Of a stretch of 64,000 nucleotides of DNA, positions 11,636 through 23,159 are shown piece after piece. The first letter of the stretch is position 1; every line of letters starts with the position of its first letter. Source of the stretch: Datisca glomerata (lineage: Eukaryota; Streptophyta; Magnoliopsida; Cucurbitales; Datiscaceae). The stretch is taken from positions 866,905-930,904 of the forward strand of contig QANY01008646.1 in the NCBI GenBank assembly GCA_003255025.1. Direction: 5' to 3'. The notes under the pieces were generated by a model, which had not been told where the DNA came from, searched no databases, and worked only from the letters and a program-made list of their open reading frames with translations. The position numbers and the translations under genes are program-made.

Positions 11636-13396
11636 TGTAATGCCCCAAGCAATATTAATGGGTTATTTTGTTTTTTTACCCTCCACTCACACTATAAAAA
11701 CTACACCCTATTATGACCACTCATACCTCCCTCTTTCCCCCATTTATTTTTACGAACCCCTCCTCCATTATAACTGCTAATCTCTTTTTCTCTTGTAGTT
11801 CTCTTCCCCTAACGAAAACTCCATATGCGTGCTTCTTCTTCATTCAATTTCATCTCCATCATCTTGTGAAATTCTGAAAGTATTATTCATCTTTATTCAT
11901 GCTTTTCTTTTCTCTTTTCTTTCTCTAGTCAACTTAGATTTTGGTTAATTCATTGAGGCACCAATCTGAATTTTTGTTCTCTATTTTTCCAGAAATTTTA
12001 TTTTCTATTTTCTTTTCTTGTTTGTCTCTGCTTGTTGAATCATTTTTCATCGTCGTCGTCCATCGATTCTGGTAAAGCCCTTTGATTTTTCTCCTCGCCA
12101 TTTCAACTTTTCTTCTATTTTTCTCTCTGATTTAATTCATGTCCTCTTTTATTTTCATCTGTAAAAATTCAAGCAAAGCTCTTCCTCCCCAAGTCTTCTC
12201 TATGATTCATCGTTGCCACTGTCACTCGTTCGGTAAGCTTAATTTCCTTCCTTTCTTTCTTTCTTTCTTTGTTGTTCTCTGTTCAGACTCTAACTGGGTC
12301 TTGTGTCCCGGTTGGTCCTCACCCGACCCAGATTTCATCTGGCCTGATTCGTTTCAACCCAACCAGACCGAATTGGTCCAACCTAACCAGACCTAACTAT
12401 CCAACCTAGTAGAACTGAATCGGTTCAGCCCTCTTGAACCTCGTTGAACCACTCTAAACCGGTTGATCACCTTACACTCAGTTTAGTTTTCACCTCTTTC
12501 TGACCTCACTTGCCATCCTAGTTAATTAAATAATTATAGTTATTCTATGAATATTTTATGATCTGAGATCCTTGAATTTCAGTAAGTGTGTTCACGGTTT
12601 GGTTCAGTAAGTTTTTTAGCGAAAAACTAAATCAAACTAAAATTTTAGTTCGGCAATAAAATTGAAACAAGCCAAATCGTTCATATCAAAAGGACCGAAG
12701 TGAGATTCGGTTCGGTTCGGTTTGGTTCTTCAGTTCGTTATCATTAATTAAAAATAATTTTTTAAATGATATTATTGATAAAATAATATAAGATCAAAGT
12801 TTTGTTTCGGTTCTGTTCAGTTTTATATAAAATTATATATAAAAAATAATAATATGAATTTAACGTTCCAGTTCGGTACAGTTCAAAAATCACCAAAATT
12901 TCAAACCGAACCGAAATTTTATTTCTTTCATTTTTCTGAACTGAACACATATAAAGAACCGACCGAACCGATCATTTTTTATTCGGTTCGGTTCGGTAAG
13001 TTCAGGACAATTTTTGACACTCCTAGATTTCAGGTCATCAGTTGCTGAACTTAATTCGTAGCAAACTTGGTAAGTGGACTTGCGTAGTAATTTGATTCAT
13101 ATGTTATGAATGTAGCATATTTAATTTATTATTGCTTTATTAATTCCTTTCTGCTGCTAAATCTTACGATCAAGTGTTTTATTTATTTTTTCATATCACG
13201 ATGAAATTATTTATCATGTTATGTATGATTATATTTTGATTTATACACGTAATAGCTGTACCGTTTATATTCATAAACAAGTTATATATTTTTTCATGTA
13301 TATTTAATAATGGGAATTATGATTTTAACTCAATTAAGTGTTAAATAAACAAGAGAAAGACTTGGTCATGTCCCTCTGTTATCATGTAACCAAATT
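11636..13396 (+). repeat. Truncated 5' LTR of the Del-type element
   Basis: It aligns with 16424-17706 of the 3' LTR: CACTATAAAAACTACACCCT here against CACTATATAAACTACACCCT there, and CCAAATT at the break in both. It contains the 443-bp MITE at 12583-13025. Beyond 13396 the two LTRs have nothing in common, which marks the deletion junction. Confidence 0.9.
12583..13025. mobile_element. hAT-type MITE inside the 5' LTR
   Basis: The 443-bp insertion is absent from the 3' LTR, where the uninterrupted site GGATTTCAGG is seen near 17331. It is flanked by 8-bp duplications AATTTCAG and GATTTCAG (one mismatch). The ends TAAGTGTGTTCACGG and, inverted, TAGGAGTGTCAAAAA fit the TAGGGGTGTTCA type of hAT MITE. 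The inside is made of GGTTCGGTTCGG and AACCGAACCGAA tracts in inverted orientation. No coding capacity. Confidence 0.8.
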
Positions 13397-16378
13397 CAGG
13401 GGATCTCAGCAACGACGAATGCCAAAGGTCATATCTACTTTACGGGCATAGCGTCTCATTGATCGTGGAAATTACGGTTATTTAGCTTATGCTTTGAACA
13501 CTTCTAAAACAAATGTGGATATTGGATCAGTTCCAATTGTTTGTGAATTGTTAGATGTCTTTTTTGATGAGTTGCCAGGGCTTCCTCCCCCAGGGAAGAC
13601 ATATTTTCATATTGAGTTGGTACCAGGCACTGCCCCTATATCCATAGCTACATATCGTATGGCTCATGCTGAGTTGAAAGAACTTAAGTACCGACTTCAA
13701 GAATTATTAGATAAGTGTTTCATTTGATCCAGTGTTTCACCTTGGGGTGCTCCAATATTATTTGTTAAAAAGAAAGATGGATCAATGAGGCTATGCAATT
13801 GACTATAGGGAGTTGAATAGAGTCACTAGCAAGAATAAGTATCTGTTACCGTACACTGAGGATTTGTTTGATCAACTTCAGGGAGTATTCTCTAAGAATG
13901 ATTTAAGACCAGGTTACCATCAACTCAGGATTCGAGATGAGAATATTCCTAAGACAACGTTTCATTCGTTACAGCCATTACGAGTTTGTAGTGATGTCGT
14001 TTGGATTAACTAATGCTCTGGCAACCTTTATGGATTTGATGAACAATGTCTTCATTGATGATATTCTGGCGAACTCTCTGTCTCGGAGGCTAAACATATG
14101 GATCACCTATGGATTGTTTTTCAACCATTAAGGACACACCAATTATATGCCAAATTGCAGAAGTGTGAGTTTCGGCTTCATCAAGTATCATTCCTCGATC
14201 ATGTGGTATCTCAAGATGGAATCTTCGTTGATCTATCTAAGATCGAAGCATTGATTTACTGGCCTCAATCGAGAAATGATGGGGAAGTTCACAGTCTTCT
14301 AGGGCTAGCAGGATATTACAAGAGGTTCGTTGAGGGTTTTCCAAAGATCTTTATTCCCCTTACTCAGTTGACCAGGAAGAATGTCACATTTACTTGGGCG
14401 ACTGAGTGCGGGACATGTTTTTAGAACTTTAAATGAAAATTATTGCCAGCACCATTGTTGACCATTCCTGATGGTAAGAGCGACTTTGTGATTTACAATG
14501 ATGCTCCCAAGAGAGGTTTGGATTGTGTTCGATGCAATAGGAAAGGTTATAGCATATGCTTCTCGTCAACTCAAGCCTTATGAATAGAACTATTCTACGC
14601 ATGCTTTGGAGTTGGCAGCAATTGTATTTGCCTTCAAGATTCGGAGACATTACTTGTATGGTCATAAGTGCCAAATTTACACAGATCATAAGAGTCTCAA
14701 GTACTTTGTCACTCAAGAAGAGCTTAACATGAGGCAATGAAGTTGGTTAGAACTGGTGAAGGATTATGACTGCGAGAACATTTATCACCCAAGAAAGGCA
14801 AATGTAGTGGCTGATGCCTTAAGTAAAAAATCTTCTTATTCAGCAGATCTTATTACGTCTCAAAAGCATATCCTTGAGGATTTTAAACGTGCCGAGATTC
14901 AGGTATTGTTGAAAGACACTACAACACAGCTAGCTCAGCTCACAACTCAATTGTCATTGCAGCAATGTATTATCAATGCTCAAAACTTAGACTCTGAGTT
15001 GCTTCTGATTCGTAGTGAAGTGGGTTTGGAGAAAAGACATGGATTCATTATCGGTACTGATTCAACTCTTCATTTTCATGTGAGGTTTTGTGTATCGAAA
15101 GATGCAGTCATTATATAGGAATTACTCATGAAAGCTCATAGTTCATCAAACACAGTGCACCCTGGCAGTACTAAGATGTATCACAATTTAAAGTCATATT
15201 ATTGGTGGAATGGTATGAAGCGTGATATCGTTGAATTCATTAGTAAGTGTTTGATGTGTCAACAGATCAAGGCTCAGAGACAGTAACCATCTGAGGTCTT
15301 ACAACCATTAAGTATTCTTGAATGGAAGTGGGAGCATGTGACTATGGATTTCTTCTTAGGGTTATCGAGGATGGTAAAAGGTTATAACTCCATTTGGGTT
15401 GTGGTGGATCGTCTTACCAAGTCTGCACACTTCGCCTGGCAAGACTACATTTTCAGTGGAGGATTGAGCTCAGTTATATATTCAAGAGATTTTTCGACTT
15501 TATGTGGTTCCAGTGTCTATAGCATAAGATCGGGATCCACGGTTCACGTCAAATTTTTAGCAGAGTCTACAGAAAGCTTTGGGCACTCAGCTGAATTTTA
15601 GTACATCTTTTCATTTACAATCTGATGGGAAATCTGAGTGTACAATCCAAATGTTAGAGGATATGCTTCGAGCTTGTGTGTTAGATTGCACTGGTAGATG
15701 GGATGCACAGTTGGCCCTCATGAAGTTTGCATACAATAATAGTTACGAGGCAACATTGGTATGGCTCCGTCTGAGACACTTTATGGGAAGAAGTGTCGGT
15801 CCCGAATTCACTGGGATGAAGTTGGCAAACGGAAGCTTAGGGCCCTGACTTGGTTCAGTCTACGAATAAAGCTATTTAAATAATTAGGGGTAGAATGAAG
15901 ACCGCTCAGAGCAGGAAAAAGAGTTATGTAGATGTTAGGAGAAATTACCTTGAATTTGAAGTGTGTAATCGCGTGTTTCTTAAGGTTGCGCCAATGAAGG
16001 GTGTTATGTGTTTTGGTCGCAATGGGAAGCTGAGTCCCAGATTTATTGGTCCTTTTGATATATTGGATCGTATCGGTCCTTTAGCCTACCGGCTCGCTTT
16101 ACCACTAGCTCTTTCAGGTGTTCATAATGTATTTCACGTCTCAATGTTTTGAAAGTACGTGTCCAATCCAACACATGTCATTGATTTTGAACCTCTACTA
16201 GTTCGTGATGACCTCACTTATAAAGAGAAATCAATTAGAATTCTAGAGTGTAAAAATCAGACTCTTCATAACAGAACGATTCAGTTAGTCAATGTTCTCT
16301 AGAGAAATCATCAGATAGAGGAAACAACCTGGGAACGAGAAGCGGAGATATGTGTTAAGTATCCAGAGTTATTTCAAT
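13397..16378 (+). pseudogene. Decayed pol of the Del-type element (protease tail, RT, RNase H, integrase, chromodomain-like tail)
   Basis: The order is: protease tail (VPIVCELLDVFFDELPGLPP); RT ([31 protein letters not shown]); RNase H ([36 protein letters not shown]); and the integrase zinc-binding H-H-C-C segment ending KCLMCQQIKAQRQ. Then come the integrase core (WKWEHVTMDFF) and a tail ending in a chromodomain-like block (WEREAEICVKYPELFQ). Breaks include a +1 A near 13797, an RT deletion of about 11 codons just before IDDIL (near 14050), and stops at 13725, 14422, 14738, 15116, 15284 and 16150. The RT deletion removes residues beside the catalytic Asp pair, so activity is excluded. Confidence 0.9.
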
Positions 16379-16410
16379 AAAGTATATTTCTTTCAAGGAC
16401 AAAAGTTCTT

Positions 16411-16423
16411 AATGAGGAGAGAA
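16411..16423 (+). promoter_or_regulatory. Polypurine tract of the Del-type element
   Basis: AATGAGGAGAGAA lies immediately before the TG of the 3' LTR, the position where plus-strand DNA synthesis is primed. Confidence 0.75.
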
Positions 16424-19400
16424 TGTAATACCCTAAACATTATTAAGGGGTTATTCTGTAGTTTTAGCCCTCACACTCACACTATATAAACTACACCCTA
16501 TATTATAACCACCCAAACCTCCCTCTTTTTCCCATTTCCTTTCATGAAACCCTCCCCCATTATAACTACTATTCTTTCTTTCTCTTGCAGTTCTCTTCCC
16601 CCCAACGAAAACTCCCTTTGCCTGCTTCTTTGTCATTCAATTTCATCTCCATCATCTTGTGAAATTCTTTAAGTATTATTCATCTTTATCTTGCTTTTCT
16701 TTTCTATTTTATTTTCTCTAATAAACTTATATTTTGATTAATTCGTTGTGCCACCAATTTGAATTTCTGTTCTCCAATTTTCTAGTCATTTACGTTCTTG
16801 TTCATCTTTGTTGTTGAATCGTCATTATTGCATTGTCGCCGTCCATCGATTCAGGTAAGCCCTTTGATTTTTCTCCTTCTCCATTTCGACTTTTCTTATA
16901 TTTTTCTCTCTGATCTAACTCACGCCCTCTTTTATTTTCATTTGTAAAAATTTCAGCAAAGCTCTTCCTCTCTAAGTCTTCTCAGTAATTCATCATTGCC
17001 TCTATCACTCGTTCGATAAGCTTAATTTCCTTCCTTCCTTTCTTTCTTTATTGCTCTCTCTTCCGACTGTAAATGGGTTTTGTGACCCATATTTCACCCA
17101 GTCTGATCCAGTTCAGCCAGACCAGATCCTTCCAACCAAACCAGCTATAACCGAACCAATTCAACCCAACCAAACGAACCAGTTCGGACCACCCAGACCT
17201 AGTTGAACCCGTCTGAACCACTTGATTAGCTTACACCCAGTTTTGTTTTCACCTCTTTCTGACCTCACTCGCCCTCCTATAATTAAATAATTTTTGTTAT
17301 TATATGAATATTTTGAAATCTAGGATATTTGGATTTCAGGTCATTAGTTGCTGAGCTTAATTCATAGCAAACTAGGTAAGTTGACTTACGTAGTAATTTG
17401 ATTCATATGTTATGAATGTAGCATATTTAATTTGTTAATGCTTTATTAATTTCTTTTATGCTGCTAAATCTTATGACCAAGCGTTTTATTTATTTTTCTA
17501 TATCACGACGAAATTATTTACCATGTTATGTATGATTATATTTTGAGTTATACATGTAATAGCTATATTGTTTATGTTCATGAACAAGTTATATATTTAC
17601 TCATGCGTATGTAATAATGAAAATTATGAATTTTAAGTCAAGTAAAGTCTTAAAAATAAACAAGAGGTAGATTTAGTCATGCACCTCGGTTATCAAGTAA
17701 CCAAATTATTCATGTCATGTTATCAGCTATGGGATTGGGCGTCACCATGTTCATGTCAGTGTCCATAAGGTTCAGATAACCTTAAGCGACACCACTTCAA
17801 GTTCAAGGTTTAGATAACCTTAAATGACACCCATTCCGCCATGTTCACGTTCACTTTACAAGTTAATGTTTAAGTGTGAAATCATTCTGGTTAGGTTATT
17901 AATCGAGGGATATGTCTAGTTGAATTATGATCAAGCTAGTACAAGTATAAGTTCAAGTTATATGTCAACAATGAATTAAGATAAACTAAGACACGTTCAA
18001 GTACTTTTTATAAATTATTTATGAATAAGTCCGCTTCGATTTGATATCTTATGGGGCACATGGTTCCACCCATGTCAAAAGTTATGCCCTACGGAAGGGG
18101 ACATGCGTTTGTCATGATCCGTCTGTTACAGCAATTCTAAAGCAGCACAGTCCGTATTTTTTGGAATAGAAACTGGGTTGCGACAGGTAAACCCATTCGC
18201 ACCTATAGTTCTCTGAATAAATTTCGATTTGATATCTTACAGGCTACGTGGTTCCACCCATGTCAAAAGTTATCCCTACGGAAGTTCACATGTGCGTGCC
18301 ACGATCCGTCTGTTACAACAATTATAAAGCTACAGTCCATATTTTTTGGACTTGAAATTGGGCTGCAATGTGTAACCCTATCACACCTATATGTCTCTAA
18401 ATAAGCTTCGATTTGATATCTTACGGGGCACATGGTTCCACTTATGTTAAAAGTTATGCCATACGGAAATTGACATGTGCATGTCGTGATCCGTCTATTA
18501 CAACAATTCTAAAGCGGCACAGTTTGTGTTTTATGACTCAAAATTAGGCTATGACGGGTAAACCCTGTCGCACCCGTAGGTCTCTGAATAAGTTTTGATT
18601 TGATATCTTACGGGGCAGATGGTTCCACTCATGTCAAAAGTTATGCCCTACGGAAGTTTACATGCGCGCGCCATGATCCGTCTGTTACAGCAATTCTAAA
18701 GTTTCACAGTCCATATTTTATGGACGTGAAACTAGGTTGTGAGGAGAATCCCTGTCGCAGATGTAGGTCTCTGAATAAGCTTCGATTTGATATCTTGCAG
18801 GCGACGTGGTTCCGCTCATGTCAAAAGTTATGCTCTACGGAAGTTCACATGCGCATGCCACGTTCCGTCTGTTACAACAATTCTAAAACTGCACAGTCCA
18901 TGTTTTTGGGACTCGAAACTGGGCTGCGATGGGTAAAACCTATCACACATGTAGGTCTCTGAATAAGCTTCGATTTGATATCTTACGGGGCACATGGTTC
19001 CACTAATGCCAAAAGTTATGCCCTATGAAAGTTGACATGCGCATGCCATGATCCGTCTGTCACAACAATTCTAAAGCACCATAGTCTGTGTTTTTTTATT
19101 CAAAACTGGGCTGTGACGGGTAAACCCTTTCACACCTGTAGGTCTCTGAATAAGTTTTGATTTGATATCTTACAGGCCACGTGGTTCCACCCATGTCAAA
19201 AGGTATGCCCTACGGAAGTTCACATGTGCGTGCCACGATCCGTCTGTTACAACAGTTTATGTCATGTGAAGCTTATTAGTATGTAAGTTTACTTATTGAG
19301 TATATTTAATACTCATCCCCCATAGATGATTGTGTTGCAGGTGAATGTGAGCAACATGAGTGATGGACTATCATAGCCAGCATAATTAGAAATTTTTCAG

Positions 19401-19740
19401 TTAATTATGATCATATGACATTACACACAGACTATAAGTTAACTTACAGCTGATAAAATTTATGAATTTTCATGTTTTAGTTTACATAAAATGTTTGACT
19501 TTGATATTCTATGAATTTTTGTGATTGACTTTAGTGCAGATTGATTTATCATTTATTATAGTTTATTGAGTACACATTCTTTTAAAATAATTTTAAGCTT
19601 CCGCTATTTAATGTTAAAGTTAGGGTAAAATTAAGGTTTTCAATTTAAAGATTTTTTCAAATTAGGGTTTCAATTGAATTGGAAGTTTTTGAATTGTGAA
19701 ATTACATGTATGTTTAACTCTCAGGAACTGGGGCATTACA
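16424..19740 (+). repeat. Full 3' LTR (3.3 kb) of the Del-type element
   Basis: It starts TGTAATACCC and ends GGGGCATTACA, followed by the TCGTG target duplication. A TATA box (CTATATAAAC) lies at about 16482-16491 and CT-rich leader sequence follows. The distal part contains the 187-bp tandem repeat. An LTR this long is usual for the Del/Tekay lineage. Confidence 0.9.
18035..19262 (+). repeat. 187-bp tandem repeat within the 3' LTR
   Basis: Unit starts marked by TTCGATTTGATATCTTAC (or a variant) occur at 18035, 18223, 18407, 18594, 18781, 18969 and 19156, spaced 184-188 bp. Each unit continues with GGGGCACATGGTTCCACCCA and GTCAAAAGTTATGCCCTACG. The last unit is partial. The array lies beyond the break of the 5' LTR, so no 5' counterpart survives. 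The 120-codon open frame at 18600-18962 is repeat translation, not a gene. Confidence 0.92.
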
Positions 19741-20060
19741 TCGTGTCTCGCATACCTCTGAGGGCCTTCCTCGACACACTCACTCCTACCCGATGACTCA
19801 TATATAAATACATCTACGAACAAATGGAAGAGGTATGCCTACTCTCCCCCAAGGAAATTATCTCAGAATATCGATTTAATACTGACTCATGCATTGGAGG
19901 TTATTCGATGAGGAAACCACCACCGGTTCTCTTCGCCTTAAAGTTCTTTGTCTGTGTTATGCAGGTTCTCACATGAGAGAGTCCCTATGTGGAGATGAGG
20001 TTTTGCAGATATTGAGGATATAAGGACTTTAACCCGAATGAGAGACAATACGAAGAATGT
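19741..20060 (+). repeat. LTR-like segment, right half
   Basis: It continues the segment broken at 11635. It has a TATA box (CATATATAAATACATC at about 19799) and the words CTCTCCCCCAAGGAAATTAT and CACCACCGGTTCTCTTCGCC, which resemble the transcribed part of plant gypsy LTRs. The 3' limit is not clear. Similarity to the paralogue at 59.3-59.5 kb is visible over the first 60-70 bp (CTTC(C/G)ACACACTCACTC against TTCTTCGACACGTTTCCTC). Confidence 0.5.
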
Positions 20061-20396
20061 TTTAGATTTTTGACTGAAACAAACTCTATTTTAAATTTTT
20101 ATTTCACCCTAACTAATTTCATATTTAACCCATAATCTTTTTTCTTATATACAGAGCATATCAAATTCTTATTTAACTCTATTTCATGAACAAACCATAG
20201 TTTATGACTTTCAAAACAACTTCGTTTGCCTCATAACGGAGTTTCAAAATTATTAAAAAACTAGGATGGTGCTGCCAAATTTGACGCTTTGAAATGACTT
20301 GTGTGCTTTTTAAATTTAATTATTAAAAGCTTAAACCTATAACTTTTTCATCATGTGATTATTTAATTAAGTCAATATTTAAACACAGGTGATTAT

Positions 20397-20645
20397 ATCA
20401 ATAATTTATATTATATTCAATTATAAATGTATAAACTAAATGACTGAACTTCGTTAATCATTTCTAATTTTCAGTATTTGATACAAACTAATCACTAAAA
20501 TACTTATATAAATCATTGATTGTATCAATAATTTATATTACGTTCAATTATAAATATATAAACTAAATGCTAGACTGAACTTCGTTAATCATTTATACAT
20601 TTAAGTATGTGATACAAACTAAACACTAAAATAATTTTAATTCTA
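20397..20645. repeat. Tandem duplication, about 127 bp, two copies
   Basis: TATCAATAATTTATATTA begins each copy at about 20396 and 20523, and both continue with TATAAACTAAATG and CTGAACTTCGTTAATCATTT. AT-rich and non-coding, upstream of the host gene at 21156. Confidence 0.8.
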
Positions 20646-20990
20646 ATTTTAATTTTGATTCTCATTTCGAATTTAATCCGTAAAACGAAATATAACATCA
20701 CGTGAAGTCGAGTATAAAACTAGCATCAAAGTGCATGCATCACATGTGTAAATTACCAAAAAAGTAAACAAAAGACATATGTGCTTATGCAGTTGTGCTG
20801 ATTGCTAATGCTGACTAGCCGTGTCCATCTTGTTTGAGTCTACTCCACAAAGTCTCGTGTAATGACGTGGAGAGGAAATTTTACCACCACAACAAAACCA
20901 ATCTTTATCGTGCACGTCACCAATAACACAATTTAAAATTAAATCTTAATTTTTAATAAACCCACGACTCCATTCCCAACCTCTTGTTCG

Positions 20991-21000
20991 CCTTTATAAT
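20991..21000 (+). promoter_or_regulatory. Probable TATA box of the gene at 21156
   Basis: CCTTTATAAT lies about 160 bp before the start codon. A transcription start near 21025 would give a leader of roughly 130 bases without an upstream ATG in the stretch I read. Assignment is by position only. Confidence 0.45.
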
Positions 21001-21155
21001 CCCAATCACTTCCGTCTTCCAAATCCCCTTTTCGCCGTTCATTGCAAATATTAAGAAACCTCAGTTCATCCAAGAATTTGTTTCGTTTTTAAGATTGAAT
21101 TTTATTAGAGGTAGCTAGTGCTGGAAAAATCAAGTGTAGATTAGGAATTTGAAGG

Positions 21156-22124
21156 ATGGAAATCCCTGTAATTAACAGGATAAGTGAATTGGAATCGAGC
21201 ATCAGCTCCTTACCTAACTCTGATATCTTCTCCCAAATTTTTGCTTCGCTTTCAGGAGCTCATAAATTTTCACTATCCCAAAATTTCTGGAGGTGGAGCG
21301 CTGTGATTCTTGCTATTGTTGCTACATTCAGCGGCGTTATTAAACGGATCAAGGATTTTTTCATTTCATTTCAAACGCAAAGAAATCGTCTCTCTACTCC
21401 ATTTCTCCATCGCATGGACGAAGACGACGATGATTTTTCCGTCGATGACTCTGCCAGTTCTTCATCTTCTTCATGGTCAGATTACGAAGATAACGACAAT
21501 GGCGAGCTACCGGCGACTTCCGGTAGATGGGAATCAACTTATGATGATTTTTGCGTTAAGGGCGCTGGTCATTTCTCCTATTACCGAGGTCATGACCGGA
21601 ACTTGAAGCTCCGACGACGACGGATCATCGGTCACAGAGACCATTTCTCGTGGTCCGATTCGTCAACCAGAAAGAGTGTTGTGAAGCCATGGGACAACGA
21701 CAACCTTATGTTTAGATTCGACCTCGACGAGTTCTGTGGGAGCCATATTTCCGTCTATGATGCAAACAAGGAGCAGAGGATAAGCTCCTTGTACGGCGGA
21801 AAATCGCTGATAGCGTCTGCCGATTCACCAAGGGCGATGATATTGTCGGCGGAGACTGAGATATTGGGAAATGTATCGCTGAAATTTTGGGACACGCGTA
21901 TCGGGTGTCAGATACCGGCGATAATAGCCGAATGGAAGCCGAGGCTGGGAAAAATCGTGAGCGTCTGGTCTGGTGGCGTCGAGAAGGTTTACGTGAGCGA
22001 TGACGTCATTGGCGAGTTGACTGTGGGTGATGCAAGGAACGTCAGCTTTCCGTTGGAGAATGTAACGGACGCTGATGTGGATACGTGGTGGGACGCCGAT
22101 GCCGTTATCGTTACTAGCGAGTAA
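21156..22124 (+). CDS. Intronless plant gene of unknown function, 322 residues, predicted membrane anchor
   Basis: One uninterrupted frame of 322 codons, clearly richer in GC than its surroundings, with normal codon use and no repeat content: the best intact gene in the window. The first ATG of the frame is taken; a TATA box and leader lie upstream. Residues about 44-62 (FWRWSAVILAIVATFSGVI) form a hydrophobic helix followed by a basic stretch, suggesting a membrane anchor. Residues about 88-120 are acidic and Ser-rich (DEDDDDFSVDDSASSSSSSW), probably disordered. The C-terminal 150 residues look folded and contain LKFWDTRIGCQIPAIIAEW, which recalls a single WD40-like strand pattern, but no full propeller can be shown. 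It seems a conserved plant protein; I do not recognise a named family. Confidence 0.8.
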   Translation: MEIPVINRISELESSISSLPNSDIFSQIFASLSGAHKFSLSQNFWRWSAVILAIVATFSGVIKRIKDFFISFQTQRNRLSTPFLHRMDEDDDDFSVDDSASSSSSSWSDYEDNDNGELPATSGRWESTYDDFCVKGAGHFSYYRGHDRNLKLRRRRIIGHRDHFSWSDSSTRKSVVKPWDNDNLMFRFDLDEFCGSHISVYDANKEQRISSLYGGKSLIASADSPRAMILSAETEILGNVSLKFWDTRIGCQIPAIIAEWKPRLGKIVSVWSGGVEKVYVSDDVIGELTVGDARNVSFPLENVTDADVDTWWDADAVIVTSE

Positions 22125-23159
22125 TGCGACTCCTTGGGCGAGTCAGCGGCGAGGGGACATGACTCGGGTGACTCGGACAGAACGCTAGTTTGGTCTTAGC
22201 TGTTGTGCAGTAAAAGGCTGTAAACAAGCTAACAGCGAACTAAGGGGGAAAATGTAAAAGGGAAACAAATGCAAATGCAAATGCAGATGTAAATAATGAA
22301 TTTAAAATTAATGAATTTTTAAATTTCTTATAATGAATTCTAAAATAGAACAATTGATTTGCATATTCTAAAATAGAACAATTGATTTGAAACCCGAACT
22401 AGTAAATGTTTTTGTTTTTGTGATCTTAAAATATGGACATTATCGATAGTTGTTGTTGACATGGTCACTAATCGTGTTGCAAATATTATTGTTTAGATAA
22501 TATTAATATTATTAAGAATCGCTTACCTAGTCAAATAGGAATCAATAATGAATGAAAATTAGATTGTATATATTGATAAAAATATATTAAATAGTATTGA
22601 TAACGGGAATGTTATGCAATGATTTTAAGATATGAAAATTTGTTGAGAACAATAATAGACAATTGAGACTAGAAAGAATTATTAATAAAGATTAATATTC
22701 TCACAAGCTTATACTTTATAGGTTTATTAAATATTATAAGTTCCCTCTTGTCACAGGATTTGCATTCACACAAGTAAAAACTGCTTTTGAAACTTAGTAA
22801 ATCTGTAACAGAAGTCAAAAGAAAGTACACACATACCAAAGTACAAGGTCTGTCTCCGATACAATGTGCCGGTTTTTCTAACACAAAATTGATATATGAG
22901 TAGTACATTTAATTTCAACCCCAAATTGATACATGATAACACAAAATTGATAAATGACAACACAAAATGGTACCCTGATGTTGTAGACAAACCCTACCGG
23001 TGAAATAAGGAACACATAAAGGGCTAGTGGCTTTTGCTTATCTTTCCAAGTTCTAATCAACATAAACATAAGAGACATTCTTGAGCCAATCTTCACCTGA
23101 TCATTCTTTACATCTTCTGCTTAATTCCCCACAATCTGTTATTATCAACCTTTTAAGGG
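22125..23159. other. 3' flank of the host gene and intergenic DNA
   Basis: AT-rich after 22250. A 28-bp direct duplication (TTCTAAAATAGAACAATTGA, about 22339 and 22367) is present. Short minus-strand frames at 22669-23096 have no family features and overlap each other. I see no gene here. Confidence 0.5.

Larger units (their letters stand above)
11636..19740 (+). mobile_element. Del/Tekay-type Ty3/gypsy retrotransposon, internally deleted
   Basis: The ends are TGTAATGCCCC and GGGGCATTACA, perfect inverted repeats. They are flanked by the identical 5-bp target duplication TCGTG (11631-11635 and 19741-19745). The 3' LTR is 3317 bp. The 5' LTR keeps about 1.3 kb of LTR sequence plus a MITE. It joins directly to the end of the protease region at about 13397, so the rest of the LTR, the primer site, gag and most of protease were deleted. 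The pol product matches Del/Tekay chromoviruses (for example [20 protein letters not shown]). The element cannot be autonomous. Confidence 0.92.

Noticed and set aside
18600..18962. 120-codon plus-strand frame
   Set aside because: It spans two units of the 187-bp LTR repeat and its peptide repeats accordingly.
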